Assembly: GCA_005880175.1 (NCBI GenBank)
Contig: VBJR01000147.1
Span: forward strand, 1-22,745
Reading direction: 5' to 3'
Origin: Chloroflexota bacterium
GTDB lineage: Bacteria > Chloroflexota > Dormibacteria > Dormibacterales > Dormibacteraceae
Length of the DNA stretch: 22,745 nt
Shown here: positions 15,704 through 22,745 of the stretch, in pieces
How positions within the stretch are numbered: position 1 is the stretch's first letter
Layout: each line of letters starts with the position of its first letter
Translations under genes and position numbers: made by a program
The notes under the pieces: model-generated
The model's database searches: none
The model's input: the letters and a program-made list of their open reading frames with translations, nothing else
What the model was told of the DNA's origin: nothing

Positions 15704-17071
15704 TCAGCTCGGCAGCTCGTAGATCCGCTTCAGCTTCTGCTCCGCGTCGCTGATCGCGCTCCTGGCGTCGCCCGACGTCACCGCCTTGGCGAACATGTCC
15801 ACGATCACGAACTGGACCTGCGACTGGGCCGTGGCCTTGCTCGGCTGCGCCGGCCAGCCCGGCCACTTGCCGGCCCCGACCACGTCCAGGAACGGCTTCA
15901 GCTTGGCGTCCTGCTGGAAGACGTCGGCGTTGGTGAGCGCGTGGAACGGCCCCGCGTTGTACCCCACCGACGCGTTCAGCCACTTCGTGTAGTTGGTCTG
16001 GTCCATCAGGTAGAGCAGGAAGGCCTTGGCCGTCTCCGCCTCGTTGCTCCACTTCATGACCGCGTGGTTGAAGATCAGGTTGAGCGTGGACGCGCCCTGC
16101 CGGCCCTTGGGCATCGCCGCGTTGCTGGTCACCGGCGCGAACTTGTGGTTCGTGGCGGTCGTGTAGACCTCCTTGATGTAGATGCTGGCCCCGTTCAGGG
16201 TGCCCGTGATGAGGCCGGAGTGGTAGGCCTGGTTGTTGTCGGGATCCAGCCAGCTGAGCGTGTTCTGGGAGATCGCGCCGCTCTTCCACAGGTCGACGGC
16301 CCAGTTGACGGCGTCCAGCGTCTCCTTGCTGTTGATCGTCACGTGCTTGCCGTCGGAGCTGACCTCGCGGCCGCCGAAATCCCAGAGCACCGGGTACCAC
16401 ATCGTGATCGCGTCGCCGTACGCGTGGCCCAGGCTCACGGCGATCGGCGGCAGGTTCTTGCTCTTGAGCTGCTTGCCGTTGGAGGCCAGCTCGTCCCAGG
16501 TCGAGAAGAAGTTGGTCAGGCCGGCCTGCTGCCACAGGTCCGTCCGGTAGGTCCACGCGTTGGGCACCTGGCAGTACGGCACGGCCAGGTACCTGCCGTT
16601 GACCTTGCTGAACGCGTCGTTGACCTGGTTGACCGACCCCAGCTTGCCCTTGAGCATGTCCACCAGGTCGGTGACATCCATGCACGCGGTGTCATACAGG
16701 TGCGGCCAGCCGTACTGCATCTGGATGATGTCGGGGCCGCTGCCCGCTTCCACCGCTGCCGCCGTCTTGGGCTGCAGCTGGTCGCCCGTCACGGTCTCGA
16801 TCGTGACCTGGACGTTGTTGGCGTCCGAGAACTCCTTGGCCTGGCGCCGGATCTCGTCGTCCGCGGCCGGTACGAAGCTGACCCACTGCAGCAGGCGGAT
16901 CTGCGCCCCGGGCCTCGGCTTCGGGATCGCGCCCGCCGTCGCCGGCGTGGGGTTGGCGGCGGGGCTGCCGCCGCAGGCCGCGATGATCGGTCCGGCCGCC
17001 AGTCCGGCGGCCGCGATGCCGGTCGTCTTGAGGAAGTCACGGCGGCTCCAAGCCGGTTCGGTGTGGCCCAT
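15704..17071 (-). CDS. Carbohydrate ABC transporter substrate-binding lipoprotein with Tat signal
   Basis: A 455-aa extracellular solute-binding protein of family 1 (MalE/UgpB-like). Its N-terminus carries a twin-arginine signal (SRRDFLKTT) followed by a hydrophobic stretch and a lipobox ending IIAAC, so it is exported folded and then lipid-anchored. A Pro/Ala linker (about residues 38-55) leads into the binding fold. That fold has typical features: EFSDANNVQVTIE, GSGPDIIQMQYGW and YLAVPYCQVPNAWTYRTDLWQQAGL, the hinge-region motif for sugars. The ribosome-binding site GGAGGAG lies a few bases before ATG 17071. It is the first gene of the minus-strand importer operon. A 30-base inverted repeat at 17089-17118 lies in its leader. 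Confidence 0.9.
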   Translation of the reverse strand: MGHTEPAWSRRDFLKTTGIAAAGLAAGPIIAACGGSPAANPTPATAGAIPKPRPGAQIRLLQWVSFVPAADDEIRRQAKEFSDANNVQVTIETVTGDQLQPKTAAAVEAGSGPDIIQMQYGWPHLYDTACMDVTDLVDMLKGKLGSVNQVNDAFSKVNGRYLAVPYCQVPNAWTYRTDLWQQAGLTNFFSTWDELASNGKQLKSKNLPPIAVSLGHAYGDAITMWYPVLWDFGGREVSSDGKHVTINSKETLDAVNWAVDLWKSGAISQNTLSWLDPDNNQAYHSGLITGTLNGASIYIKEVYTTATNHKFAPVTSNAAMPKGRQGASTLNLIFNHAVMKWSNEAETAKAFLLYLMDQTNYTKWLNASVGYNAGPFHALTNADVFQQDAKLKPFLDVVGAGKWPGWPAQPSKATAQSQVQFVIVDMFAKAVTSGDARSAISDAEQKLKRIYELPS

Positions 17072-17088
17072 TTCTCCTCCCGTTCCGG

Positions 17089-17118
17089 GCGACGTTCACA
17101 GCAGCGATGGAACGTCGC
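17089..17118. promoter_or_regulatory. Inverted repeat in the leader of the sugar-binding-protein operon
   Basis: GCGACGTTC and GAACGTCGC are perfect 9-base arms separated by 12 bases. The element lies just upstream of the Shine-Dalgarno sequence (about 17074-17080) of the minus-strand binding-protein gene and in the 111-base divergent region shared with the ABC exporter at 17183. It may be a repressor operator with half-sites two helical turns apart (21 bp), or an RNA hairpin near the ribosome-binding site. Confidence 0.5.
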
Positions 17119-17182
17119 GATCCCTGCTCTCTCGCTCTCTCCGGCATCGTACCACCGGCCTGTCAGATACCCTTCAGTCGCG

Positions 17183-18082
17183 ATGGCCCCGGCGATCGCC
17201 TTTCGTTCCGTGACCAAGCGCTTTCCCAACGGCACGCTCGGGCTGGCCGACGCCACCTGGTTGGTGGCGGAGGGCGCGCACGCGTGCCTGTTGGGGTCGA
17301 GCGGCTCGGGCAAGACGACCGCTGTCCGGATGCTCCAGGCCGCGCTCCGGCCGACCGGCGGCAGCGTGCTGCTGCTCGGCGTGCCGGTGGACGGGCCCGC
17401 GTTCCGGCAGGCGCGCAGCCGGCTGGGCATCGTCCCCCAGCTGCCCGGCATGTACCCGGACCTGACGGCCGGCGAGTACATGACGCTGGCGGCCCGCCTG
17501 TACGGGGACGAGATCCGGCCCGACCGCGCGATCGACGCGCTGGACCTCGGCGAGTACCTGCAGACGCGCATGACGTACCTGTCGCCCAACTTCCAGCGCC
17601 GGCTGGCGCTGGCCGCCGCGCTCGTCGCCGACCCCGACGTCCTGGTGCTCGACGAGCCGACCGCCGGCCTCGAGCCCGACGACGCGCACGACCTGCAGCC
17701 GTTCCTGCGCGAGGCGATGCGGGGCCGCACCGCGGTGCTCTGCACGCACCGCGAGCAGGAGGCGCGGGCGCTGTGCCAGGAGGTCGCGATCCTGCGCGCC
17801 GGCCGGGTGGTGGCCCAGGGCACCTGGGAGGACCTGACCCGGCACATCCGGCCGCGGCTGCGCGTGGCCGCCCGGCAGGGCGCCGACCGCGTGCTGGCCG
17901 AGCTGGAGCGGCTGAACCTGCACGCCGAGGCCGCGGACGGCGCCGTCCTCGTCTCCACGGCCGATCCCCAGCAGGACGGCGCCGCGGTCCTCCGCCAGCT
18001 CCTGGACGCCGGTGTGGACGTCTACGAGTGCGCGCCGGTCGCGCCCGAGGTGAAGGACATCGTCCTGGAGGCGTACCAGTGA
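17183..18082 (+). CDS. ABC-2-type exporter ATP-binding protein
   Basis: A 299-aa ATPase of the drug/polysaccharide exporter type (CcmA/NatA-like). Walker A GSSGSGKTT, Q-loop in GIVPQLPGMYPDLTAGEY, Walker B VLVLDEPTAGLEPDD and the switch His in LCTHREQEA are present. The signature is divergent: YLSPNFQRRLALAAAL replaces the usual LSGG with LSPN, which is notable because the signature Gly residues contact ATP. A C-terminal extension of about 90 residues (RLRVAARQGADRVLAEL...) is typical of NatA-like exporters. ATG 17183 is preceded by TACCCT (17168-17173), a possible -10 box for a very short leader. The stop overlaps the permease start as GTGA. Confidence 0.85.
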   Translation: MAPAIAFRSVTKRFPNGTLGLADATWLVAEGAHACLLGSSGSGKTTAVRMLQAALRPTGGSVLLLGVPVDGPAFRQARSRLGIVPQLPGMYPDLTAGEYMTLAARLYGDEIRPDRAIDALDLGEYLQTRMTYLSPNFQRRLALAAALVADPDVLVLDEPTAGLEPDDAHDLQPFLREAMRGRTAVLCTHREQEARALCQEVAILRAGRVVAQGTWEDLTRHIRPRLRVAARQGADRVLAELERLNLHAEAADGAVLVSTADPQQDGAAVLRQLLDAGVDVYECAPVAPEVKDIVLEAYQ

Positions 18083-18828
18083 TCATCGCCGAGGTCCGCC
18101 TGCTCTTCTGGAAGGAGGTCCGGCAGCTCACCCGGAACACCGCGGCCATGCTGAGCAGCCTGTTCATGCCGGCCGTGCTGATGGTGCTGGCGCCGGTGCT
18201 CGCCCTGCTCGCCGGCCGCACCGAGCCATACCGCGGCCTGCGGGTGCCGTCGCTGAGCTCCACCCTGCCCGGGTTCGACCTGGTCCACGACGGCGAGGGC
18301 TACTTCCTCTACATCACGCTGCCGTTCCTGTTCGTCATCGCGGCCCTGCTCACGCCGATGCTGGCCGGCATCCACACCCTGATCGTCGAGCGCGAGCGCC
18401 GCTCGCTCGAGCTGCTGATGGCGCTGCCGGTCGTGGTGGGCGACATCCTCGCCGCCAAGCTGGCCGCGATCCTGGCGACGGCGGTGGCGACGATCGTGCC
18501 GATGTTCCTGGTGGACGCGGTGGTGATCGTGTCGCTGACCGGGGCGGGCAGCGCGTACGTGGTCGCGGCGCTGTTCCTCATCGTGACCACCCTCATCGCG
18601 TCGGTCAGCGCCAGCCTGCTGATGGCCCTGATGGCGCGCGACCTGCGCAGCGCGACCGCGCTCGGCGGGATGCTCTCGGTGCCGCCGCTGTTCCTGACCG
18701 GGCTCTGCGTGGTGTTCGTGCCCGGGCTGGGCCGGTTCGTCGTGCTCGGCCTGCTGATGCTCGCCCTGGGCTGCGGGGCGCTGTACGGCGGGCTCCGCTG
18801 GCTGACCTCCGAACGCTACGTGGCCTGA
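18079..18828 (+). CDS. ABC-2-type exporter permease (NatB-like)
   Basis: A 249-aa membrane protein with about six hydrophobic segments. The N-terminus (IIAEVRLLFWKEVRQLTRN) is the usual cytoplasmic elbow of ABC-2 permeases. A central ERERRSLELLMALPVVVGDILAAKL motif is the family coupling region and is followed by four strongly hydrophobic spans. The GTG start at 18079 overlaps the ATPase stop by four bases, so the pair is translationally coupled. The substrate is unknown. The gene is followed by about 120 non-coding bases before the SPFH operon, with no convincing terminator. Confidence 0.85.
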   Translation: MIIAEVRLLFWKEVRQLTRNTAAMLSSLFMPAVLMVLAPVLALLAGRTEPYRGLRVPSLSSTLPGFDLVHDGEGYFLYITLPFLFVIAALLTPMLAGIHTLIVERERRSLELLMALPVVVGDILAAKLAAILATAVATIVPMFLVDAVVIVSLTGAGSAYVVAALFLIVTTLIASVSASLLMALMARDLRSATALGGMLSVPPLFLTGLCVVFVPGLGRFVVLGLLMLALGCGALYGGLRWLTSERYVA

Positions 18829-18952
18829 GCCGGAGCCGGTTGCCGCCGGCCCGATCGGGGAACAATTCCCTGTGGCGACCGCACGGGCGGGACGGGACGT
18901 TACTGTTCATGGCGACCCCGGAAGACAAGCCACCAGGAGTAAGTCGAGAGCG

Positions 18953-20119
18953 ATGGGAATCTTCGGTGAGATGCGGCGCGAGTTCATCGCGCGGCCGGAT
19001 CAGGCCAAGGGCCAGATCCTCTACAAGTGGCCGGACACCAACGTCCGGAAGTGGACGCAGCTCACGGTCCAGCAGGACGAGCTGGCCGTGTTCTTCCGCG
19101 ACGGCCGCGTCCAGGGCACGATCAACCCCGGCCGGTGCACGCTCGACAGCTCCGAGATCCCGTTCCTCGGCATGCTGGTGGACGCGGCGTCGGGCGGCAA
19201 CCTGTTCAAGACGGAGATCTACTTCGTCTCCACGCGCGAGTTCCCGAACCTGCCGTTCGGCGGCGTGATCGACAACGTGGTGGACCCCGAGACCAGCCTG
19301 GCGGTGGGCCTCCGCGTGTTCGGCGAGTACTCGCTCCGGGTGGTCGAGCCGCAGTCGCTGATCCTGAACCTGGTGGGGACGCAGAACATCTCCACCAACG
19401 ACCAGGTCACCGACTGGATGCGCGAGCAGCTGCTCAAGGTCCTCCGGACGGACGTGACCAGCCACATCGTCCAGCAGAACTGGCCGATCCTCGGCATCGC
19501 GGCGCACACGTACGACATCGAGCAGGCCACTCTGGAGCGGGTCCAGGGCTACATCAACAGCTACGGGCTCCAGATCGTCCGCCTCGGCAACTTCACGATC
19601 TCCATCAAGGAGGACGACGAGGAGGCGCTCAAGCGCTACCGCCGCGACGTCCAGTACACGAAGCTGGCCGGCGGCTACCAGCAGTACAGCGTCGGCCAGG
19701 CGCTGCAGGGCGTCGGCGAGGGCGCGGCCCAGGGCGGCGGCGCCGGCAACCCGGCCATCCTCGGCATCGGGCTCGGCCTGGGCCAGACGGTGGCGGGCGC
19801 CGGTCAGACCGTGGCCGCGGGCAACCAGGTGCAGGTCCGCTGCGGCGGCTGCGGCACGCTGAACGCCGAGAACGCCAAGTTCTGCTCGAGCTGCGGCCAG
19901 GCGCTGGCGCCGGCCCCGGCGCCCGCGGGAGCGGTCGTGAGCTGCCCCAAGTGCGGCACCGGCAACGCCGCCACGGCGAAGTTCTGCGGCAACTGCGGCC
20001 AGTCGCTCCAGGCGCCGACGACGTTGACGTGCCCGCAGTGCAGCACGGAGAGCCCGGCGGGCACGAAGTTCTGCCCGAACTGCGGCACCGGCCTCCAGGC
20101 GCCGGCCGCCGGAGGCTGA
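18953..20119 (+). CDS. SPFH/Band-7 (virion core protein-like) with three C-terminal zinc ribbons
   Basis: A 388-aa protein. Residues about 20-240 form an SPFH domain of the Band_7_1 / YdjI 'virion core protein' type (GQILYKWPDTNVRKWTQLTVQQDELAVFFRDGRV, then the EYSLRVVEPQSLI region). It has no transmembrane segment, so it would act at the cytoplasmic membrane face. After a Gly/Gln-rich linker come three consecutive CxxC-x10/11-CxxC zinc ribbons: Cys297/300/311/314, Cys331/334/345/348 and Cys360/363/374/377. ATG 18953 is chosen because MGIFGEM is a typical family start. YdjI in Bacillus recruits a PspA-type protein, but no PspA homologue is seen here. The stop is five bases before the Tim44-like gene, implying one operon. 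Confidence 0.85.
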   Translation: MGIFGEMRREFIARPDQAKGQILYKWPDTNVRKWTQLTVQQDELAVFFRDGRVQGTINPGRCTLDSSEIPFLGMLVDAASGGNLFKTEIYFVSTREFPNLPFGGVIDNVVDPETSLAVGLRVFGEYSLRVVEPQSLILNLVGTQNISTNDQVTDWMREQLLKVLRTDVTSHIVQQNWPILGIAAHTYDIEQATLERVQGYINSYGLQIVRLGNFTISIKEDDEEALKRYRRDVQYTKLAGGYQQYSVGQALQGVGEGAAQGGGAGNPAILGIGLGLGQTVAGAGQTVAAGNQVQVRCGGCGTLNAENAKFCSSCGQALAPAPAPAGAVVSCPKCGTGNAATAKFCGNCGQSLQAPTTLTCPQCSTESPAGTKFCPNCGTGLQAPAAGG

Positions 20120-20124
20120 TCCAG

Positions 20125-21705
20125 GTGCGTTCGGGGCGGGCGCTTCGCGCCCTGCGTTGGGGGGCGGCGCTCGCCCTGGTCCTGGCCGGCCTGCTGGGCC
20201 TGCCGACGGCCGCCTTCGCCCGCGGCGGGGGCGGGAGCCACGGCGGCGGCGGGCACTCGTCGAGCGGCGGCGGCGGGTTCGGCGGCAGCCACTCGTCCGG
20301 CGGCGGCGGCGGGCTCTCCGGCGGCATCGGCCCCGGTGGCAGCGTCCACTCGGGCGGGGTCGGCGGCGGAGGCGTGGGCGGCGGCTTCGACCTCATCGGG
20401 ATGGTCGTGCTCGGCGGGATCGTGCTCCTCGTGGTCGTGGCCATCCTGATCTTCGCCCGGCGCAACGCGGGGGCGGCGACGGACACGCAGCCCTCCGAGC
20501 CGTGGCCGGTGGCGGGGCCAGACCCGGCGGTGCTGGCCGGCGTCGCCGCGATCCGCGAGGTCGACCCCGACTTCGAGCCGGAGACGTTCCTCCAGCGCGC
20601 CGAGATGGCGTTCCTGCTGGTGAAACGCGCGTACCAGGACCGCAACGTGCACGAGGCGCGCGCCTTCATGAGCCACGAGCTGTGGCCGGCCTGGTCGCAG
20701 GACGTTCAGGCGATGGTCGCCGCGCGCCAGCGGGCGGTGCTCGAGAACCTCAACGTGCGCGGGATGCAGGTGCCGTTCGTGTCCCACGCCGACTCGGGCG
20801 ACACCGTCCAGGTGCACTTCGACTACGTGGCGGCGATCCGCACGGTGGCCGAGGACGGCGGCAAGACGGTCGCCGGCACGACCGACGACCAGCGCCTGGG
20901 CGAGCTGTGGACGTTCCAGCGGGCCGCGGGCGCGAAGACCGTCCTGTCGGGCGGCGCGACCGCGTTCAAGTGCCCCAACTGCGGCGGCCTGCCGAAGCTC
21001 GACGACGACGGCGTCTGCGACTACTGCAAGGCCGACATCACGAGCGGCCGCTACGACTGGGTGGCGACCCGCATCGACGAGGACTGGTTCCGGGGGTCCC
21101 GGACCGCGGCCGCGTTCGGCGCGGCGGAGCTGGACCCGGACTCGGGCATGGCGGCGATCAAGGCGGAGGACCCGCAGTTCGACCCGGAGGCGTTCCGGGG
21201 CCGGGCCCAGCAGGCGTTCTTCGCGCTGCAGCAGGCGTGGCAGGAGCGCGACCTGTCGGCCAGCCGCCCGTTCATGAGTCCCGGCCTGTACCTCGGCTGG
21301 AGCAGCCAGGTGCAGCAGCTCGTCGACCTGCACAAGAAGAACGTGCTGGACGGGCTGCGGGTGGACGGCATCGACGTCGTGAAGGTCGTGCACGGAGGCG
21401 CGCTCGACAACGTGACGGTTCGGATGACGGCCACCTGTGCCGACTACGAGGTCGACGAGCAGACGGGACGAATGATCTTCGGCAGCAAGTCCCCGTCGCA
21501 GTTCGTCGAATACTGGACGTTCCAGCGCTCCACCGGCGTGCAGACGACGGACCGGAGCATCCTGGACAGGGTGTGCCCCAACTGCGGCGCGCCGCTGGAG
21601 ATCAACCAGGTCGGCGAGTGCCGCTACTGCAAGGCGGCGGTGACCAGCGGCCGCTTCGATTGGGTGCTGTCGAGGATCGAGCAGGAAGATGAGTACGCAG
21701 GATGA
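20125..21705 (+). CDS. Membrane-anchored Tim44-like protein with two tandem Tim44-zinc-ribbon units
   Basis: A 526-aa protein. A Sec signal peptide (about residues 1-31, ending TAAFA) is followed by a Gly/Ser/His-rich stretch (32-88) and a transmembrane helix (about 92-112). The rest holds two similar modules of about 190 residues. Each has AAIREVDPDFEPETF or AAIKAEDPQFDPEAF, a Tim44-like core (FMSHELWPAW / FMSPGLYLGW, ELWTFQR / EYWTFQR) and a zinc ribbon: Cys283/286/298/301 and Cys484/487/499/502, each followed by a TSGRYDWV- or TSGRFDWV-type motif. GTG 20125 follows GGAGG by nine bases. The layout (signal, Gly-rich, TM, Tim44) resembles bacterial Tim44-like proteins. Its function is unknown, and the cytoplasmic placement of the modules is inferred. 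Confidence 0.82.
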   Translation: MRSGRALRALRWGAALALVLAGLLGLPTAAFARGGGGSHGGGGHSSSGGGGFGGSHSSGGGGGLSGGIGPGGSVHSGGVGGGGVGGGFDLIGMVVLGGIVLLVVVAILIFARRNAGAATDTQPSEPWPVAGPDPAVLAGVAAIREVDPDFEPETFLQRAEMAFLLVKRAYQDRNVHEARAFMSHELWPAWSQDVQAMVAARQRAVLENLNVRGMQVPFVSHADSGDTVQVHFDYVAAIRTVAEDGGKTVAGTTDDQRLGELWTFQRAAGAKTVLSGGATAFKCPNCGGLPKLDDDGVCDYCKADITSGRYDWVATRIDEDWFRGSRTAAAFGAAELDPDSGMAAIKAEDPQFDPEAFRGRAQQAFFALQQAWQERDLSASRPFMSPGLYLGWSSQVQQLVDLHKKNVLDGLRVDGIDVVKVVHGGALDNVTVRMTATCADYEVDEQTGRMIFGSKSPSQFVEYWTFQRSTGVQTTDRSILDRVCPNCGAPLEINQVGECRYCKAAVTSGRFDWVLSRIEQEDEYAG

Positions 21706-22012
21706 CGACCTGAAGCTGGAGCCGCCGCAGGCTCCGCTCCCCCCTCCCCCACCCGCGCCCGTTCCGGCCCCCGAGCCCGAGCCGCCGGCGCCGTCCGCCC
21801 CGCAGGGCGAGCGGAAGCCGGAGAGCGACCTCGAGCCCGGCCGGGGCCGGCCGATGGTCGAGGGCCCGCCGATGTCGGTGGACGAGCCGATCTCTGAGCA
21901 GGCGATCAACCGCACGGCGGCGTTCGCGGGCATCGGCCTCCTGGGCCTGGGCCTGATCGCCGTGCTGATCGTGCTGCTGGTGATCGTGTTCGCGGTGTGC
22001 TCGCACCACTGA
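21689..22012 (+). CDS. Small proline-rich single-span membrane protein
   Basis: A 107-aa protein of unknown function. The first 75 residues are acidic and proline-rich (PLPPPPPAPVPAPEPEPP) and hydrophilic. A single long hydrophobic helix (about residues 78-103) sits at the very C-terminus, followed only by CSHH, a tail-anchor-like layout. ATG 21689 overlaps the Tim44-like gene by 17 bases and has AGGA immediately upstream, which strongly ties it to that operon. No homologous family is recognised. The C-terminal Cys-Ser-His-His might bind metal, but this is only a suggestion. Confidence 0.7.
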   Translation: MSTQDDDLKLEPPQAPLPPPPPAPVPAPEPEPPAPSAPQGERKPESDLEPGRGRPMVEGPPMSVDEPISEQAINRTAAFAGIGLLGLGLIAVLIVLLVIVFAVCSHH

Positions 22013-22026
22013 GCGGCCGCGCGGGG

Positions 22027-22572
22027 GTGGAGCTGGTCTACGAGACGCACTCCACGACGACCGACAACGAGAACGGCATCGCGACCGGCTGGCTGGGCGG
22101 CCGGCTGTCCGAGGAGGGCCGCCGCCAGGCCGCCGAGCTGGGCGAACGCCGCCGCGACGACGGACTGGCGGCGGCGTTCGTCTCGGACCTGGCGCGGGCC
22201 GTCGAGACGGCCGAGATCGCGCTCGCGGGCAGCGGCGTTCCGTGCTTCGAGGACGCCCGCCTCCGCGAGTGCGACTACGGCGAGCTGAACGGCATGCCGG
22301 TCGCCCGCCTGGCGGCCGACCGGGCCCGCCGCGTGGAGGAGCCGTGGCCGGGCGGCGAGAGCTACCAGCAGGTGGTCGAGCGGACGCGCGAGTTCCTGCG
22401 CGAGGTGGCCGCGGGCTGGTCGGGCCAGCGGGTCCTGGTCATCTCGCACTCGGCGAACCGGTGGGCGCTGCAGAGCCTGCTGGAGGGCGCCGACCTGCGG
22501 GAGCTGGTCGCCGCCCCGTTCGACTGGCGCCCGGGGTGGGAGTTCGAGGTGCCCGCCGGCTGGCCGGGCTGA
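22027..22572 (+). CDS. Histidine phosphatase (phosphoglycerate mutase-like) family protein, THS variant
   Basis: A 181-aa protein of the histidine phosphatase superfamily. The N-terminal catalytic motif, normally RHGET, is replaced by ETHSTTTDNE with the candidate phospho-acceptor His8. The TGWLGGRLSEEGRRQAAELG block is classical for the family. Arg57 (SDLARAVETAE) and His141 (VLVISHSANRW) provide the other pocket residues, and YGELNGMP matches the family's ECDYGELNG segment. GTG 22027 is preferred over the earlier GTG 21997 because it lies after the upstream stop and starts directly at the first strand. The substrate is unknown and phosphatase activity is uncertain because the usual first Arg is missing. 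Confidence 0.8.
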   Translation: MELVYETHSTTTDNENGIATGWLGGRLSEEGRRQAAELGERRRDDGLAAAFVSDLARAVETAEIALAGSGVPCFEDARLRECDYGELNGMPVARLAADRARRVEEPWPGGESYQQVVERTREFLREVAAGWSGQRVLVISHSANRWALQSLLEGADLRELVAAPFDWRPGWEFEVPAGWPG

Positions 22573-22645
22573 CAGCGCGGCGGGCCGGCGAATCATGTAG
22601 GGACAATGCGGGCGGTTTCCTTTCCTCGTCGTGGTCGAGGACGGC

Positions 22646-22745
22646 ATGGCCACGACCGTCGGACTTGACGTGCCGCTGGACACCAGCCGGGGCGGTGTGC
22701 TGCGATGGCCTCGGCCCCGGCTGGTCCGGGGGGTGGCGACGAGCT
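22646..22745 (+). other. Possible start of an unidentified gene running off the window
   Basis: A frame is open from ATG 22646 (or GTG 22631) to the last base. The roughly 33 visible residues match nothing I recognise, so this may be non-coding. The preceding bases 22573-22630 include the AT-richer stretch AATCATGTAGGGACAATG, which could be promoter DNA. Confidence 0.2.

Noticed and set aside
13500..15722. Plus-strand open frame of about 740 codons over the palindromes and permeases
   Set aside because: It is low-complexity Arg/His/Gln-rich antisense of two clear permease genes; the palindromes are non-coding.
18858..18870. GGGAA-CAA-TTCCC inverted repeat upstream of the SPFH gene as an operator
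   Set aside because: Only five bases per arm in GC-rich intergenic DNA with no second copy; not strong enough to call.
19804..22683. Very long minus-strand open frame (about 959 codons)
   Set aside because: It is antisense to the SPFH/Tim44 operon, has no domain-like sequence, and long antisense frames are expected at this GC content.

Overview
The window is very GC-rich (roughly 70 % by eye) with tightly packed genes, many 4-base stop/start overlaps, GTG starts, -10-like boxes placed for leaderless transcripts, a Tat-type lipoprotein, an F420-type luciferase-like oxidoreductase and an actinobacterial-style dihydroxy-acid dehydratase. This fits a Chloroflexota (Limnocylindria-like) or deep actinobacterial chromosome, possibly metagenome-derived; the sequence does not settle which. 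I see no phage, transposase, CRISPR or RNA gene.

Layout. (1) 1-2354, plus strand: a broken 2-hydroxyacid dehydrogenase, an HpcH/HpaI-type aldolase and an RraA/HMG-aldolase-like protein, coupled by ATGA-type overlaps; probably a sugar-acid or keto-acid catabolic operon. (2) 2484-3213: a DUF427 protein converging on the zinc/manganese ABC transporter (permease, ATPase, binding lipoprotein; minus strand, 3182-5821). A tandem 4-base duplication at the junction removes the stop codons of both converging genes. (3) 5822-7173: a short divergent region with a Fur-type inverted repeat, then a Fur/Zur regulator overlapping an F420-type oxidoreductase. (4) 7264-11597: an IlvD/Edd dehydratase followed by a large UPF1/DNA2-like SF1 helicase whose start codon is not evident. 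(5) 11598-17071, minus strand: a carbohydrate ABC transporter (binding protein, two permeases, MsmK/UgpC-like ATPase) and an EamA-type exporter. A 370-base gap between permease and ATPase holds two pairs of palindromes, each pair spaced exactly 42 bp. (6) 17183-18828, plus: a two-gene ABC-2 exporter. (7) 18953-22012, plus: an SPFH protein with three zinc ribbons, a secreted/membrane Tim44-like protein made of two tandem Tim44-zinc-ribbon units, and a proline-rich single-span membrane protein; then a histidine-phosphatase-family protein with a THS variant of the RHG motif.

Functionally the window combines metal homeostasis (regulator, operator and transporter together), carbohydrate uptake plus sugar-acid breakdown enzymes, and a membrane-associated SPFH/Tim44/zinc-ribbon module. 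That module is the best candidate for a poorly described system. Two probable indels (near 607 and 3185-3192) could be true mutations or assembly errors and should be checked against reads.
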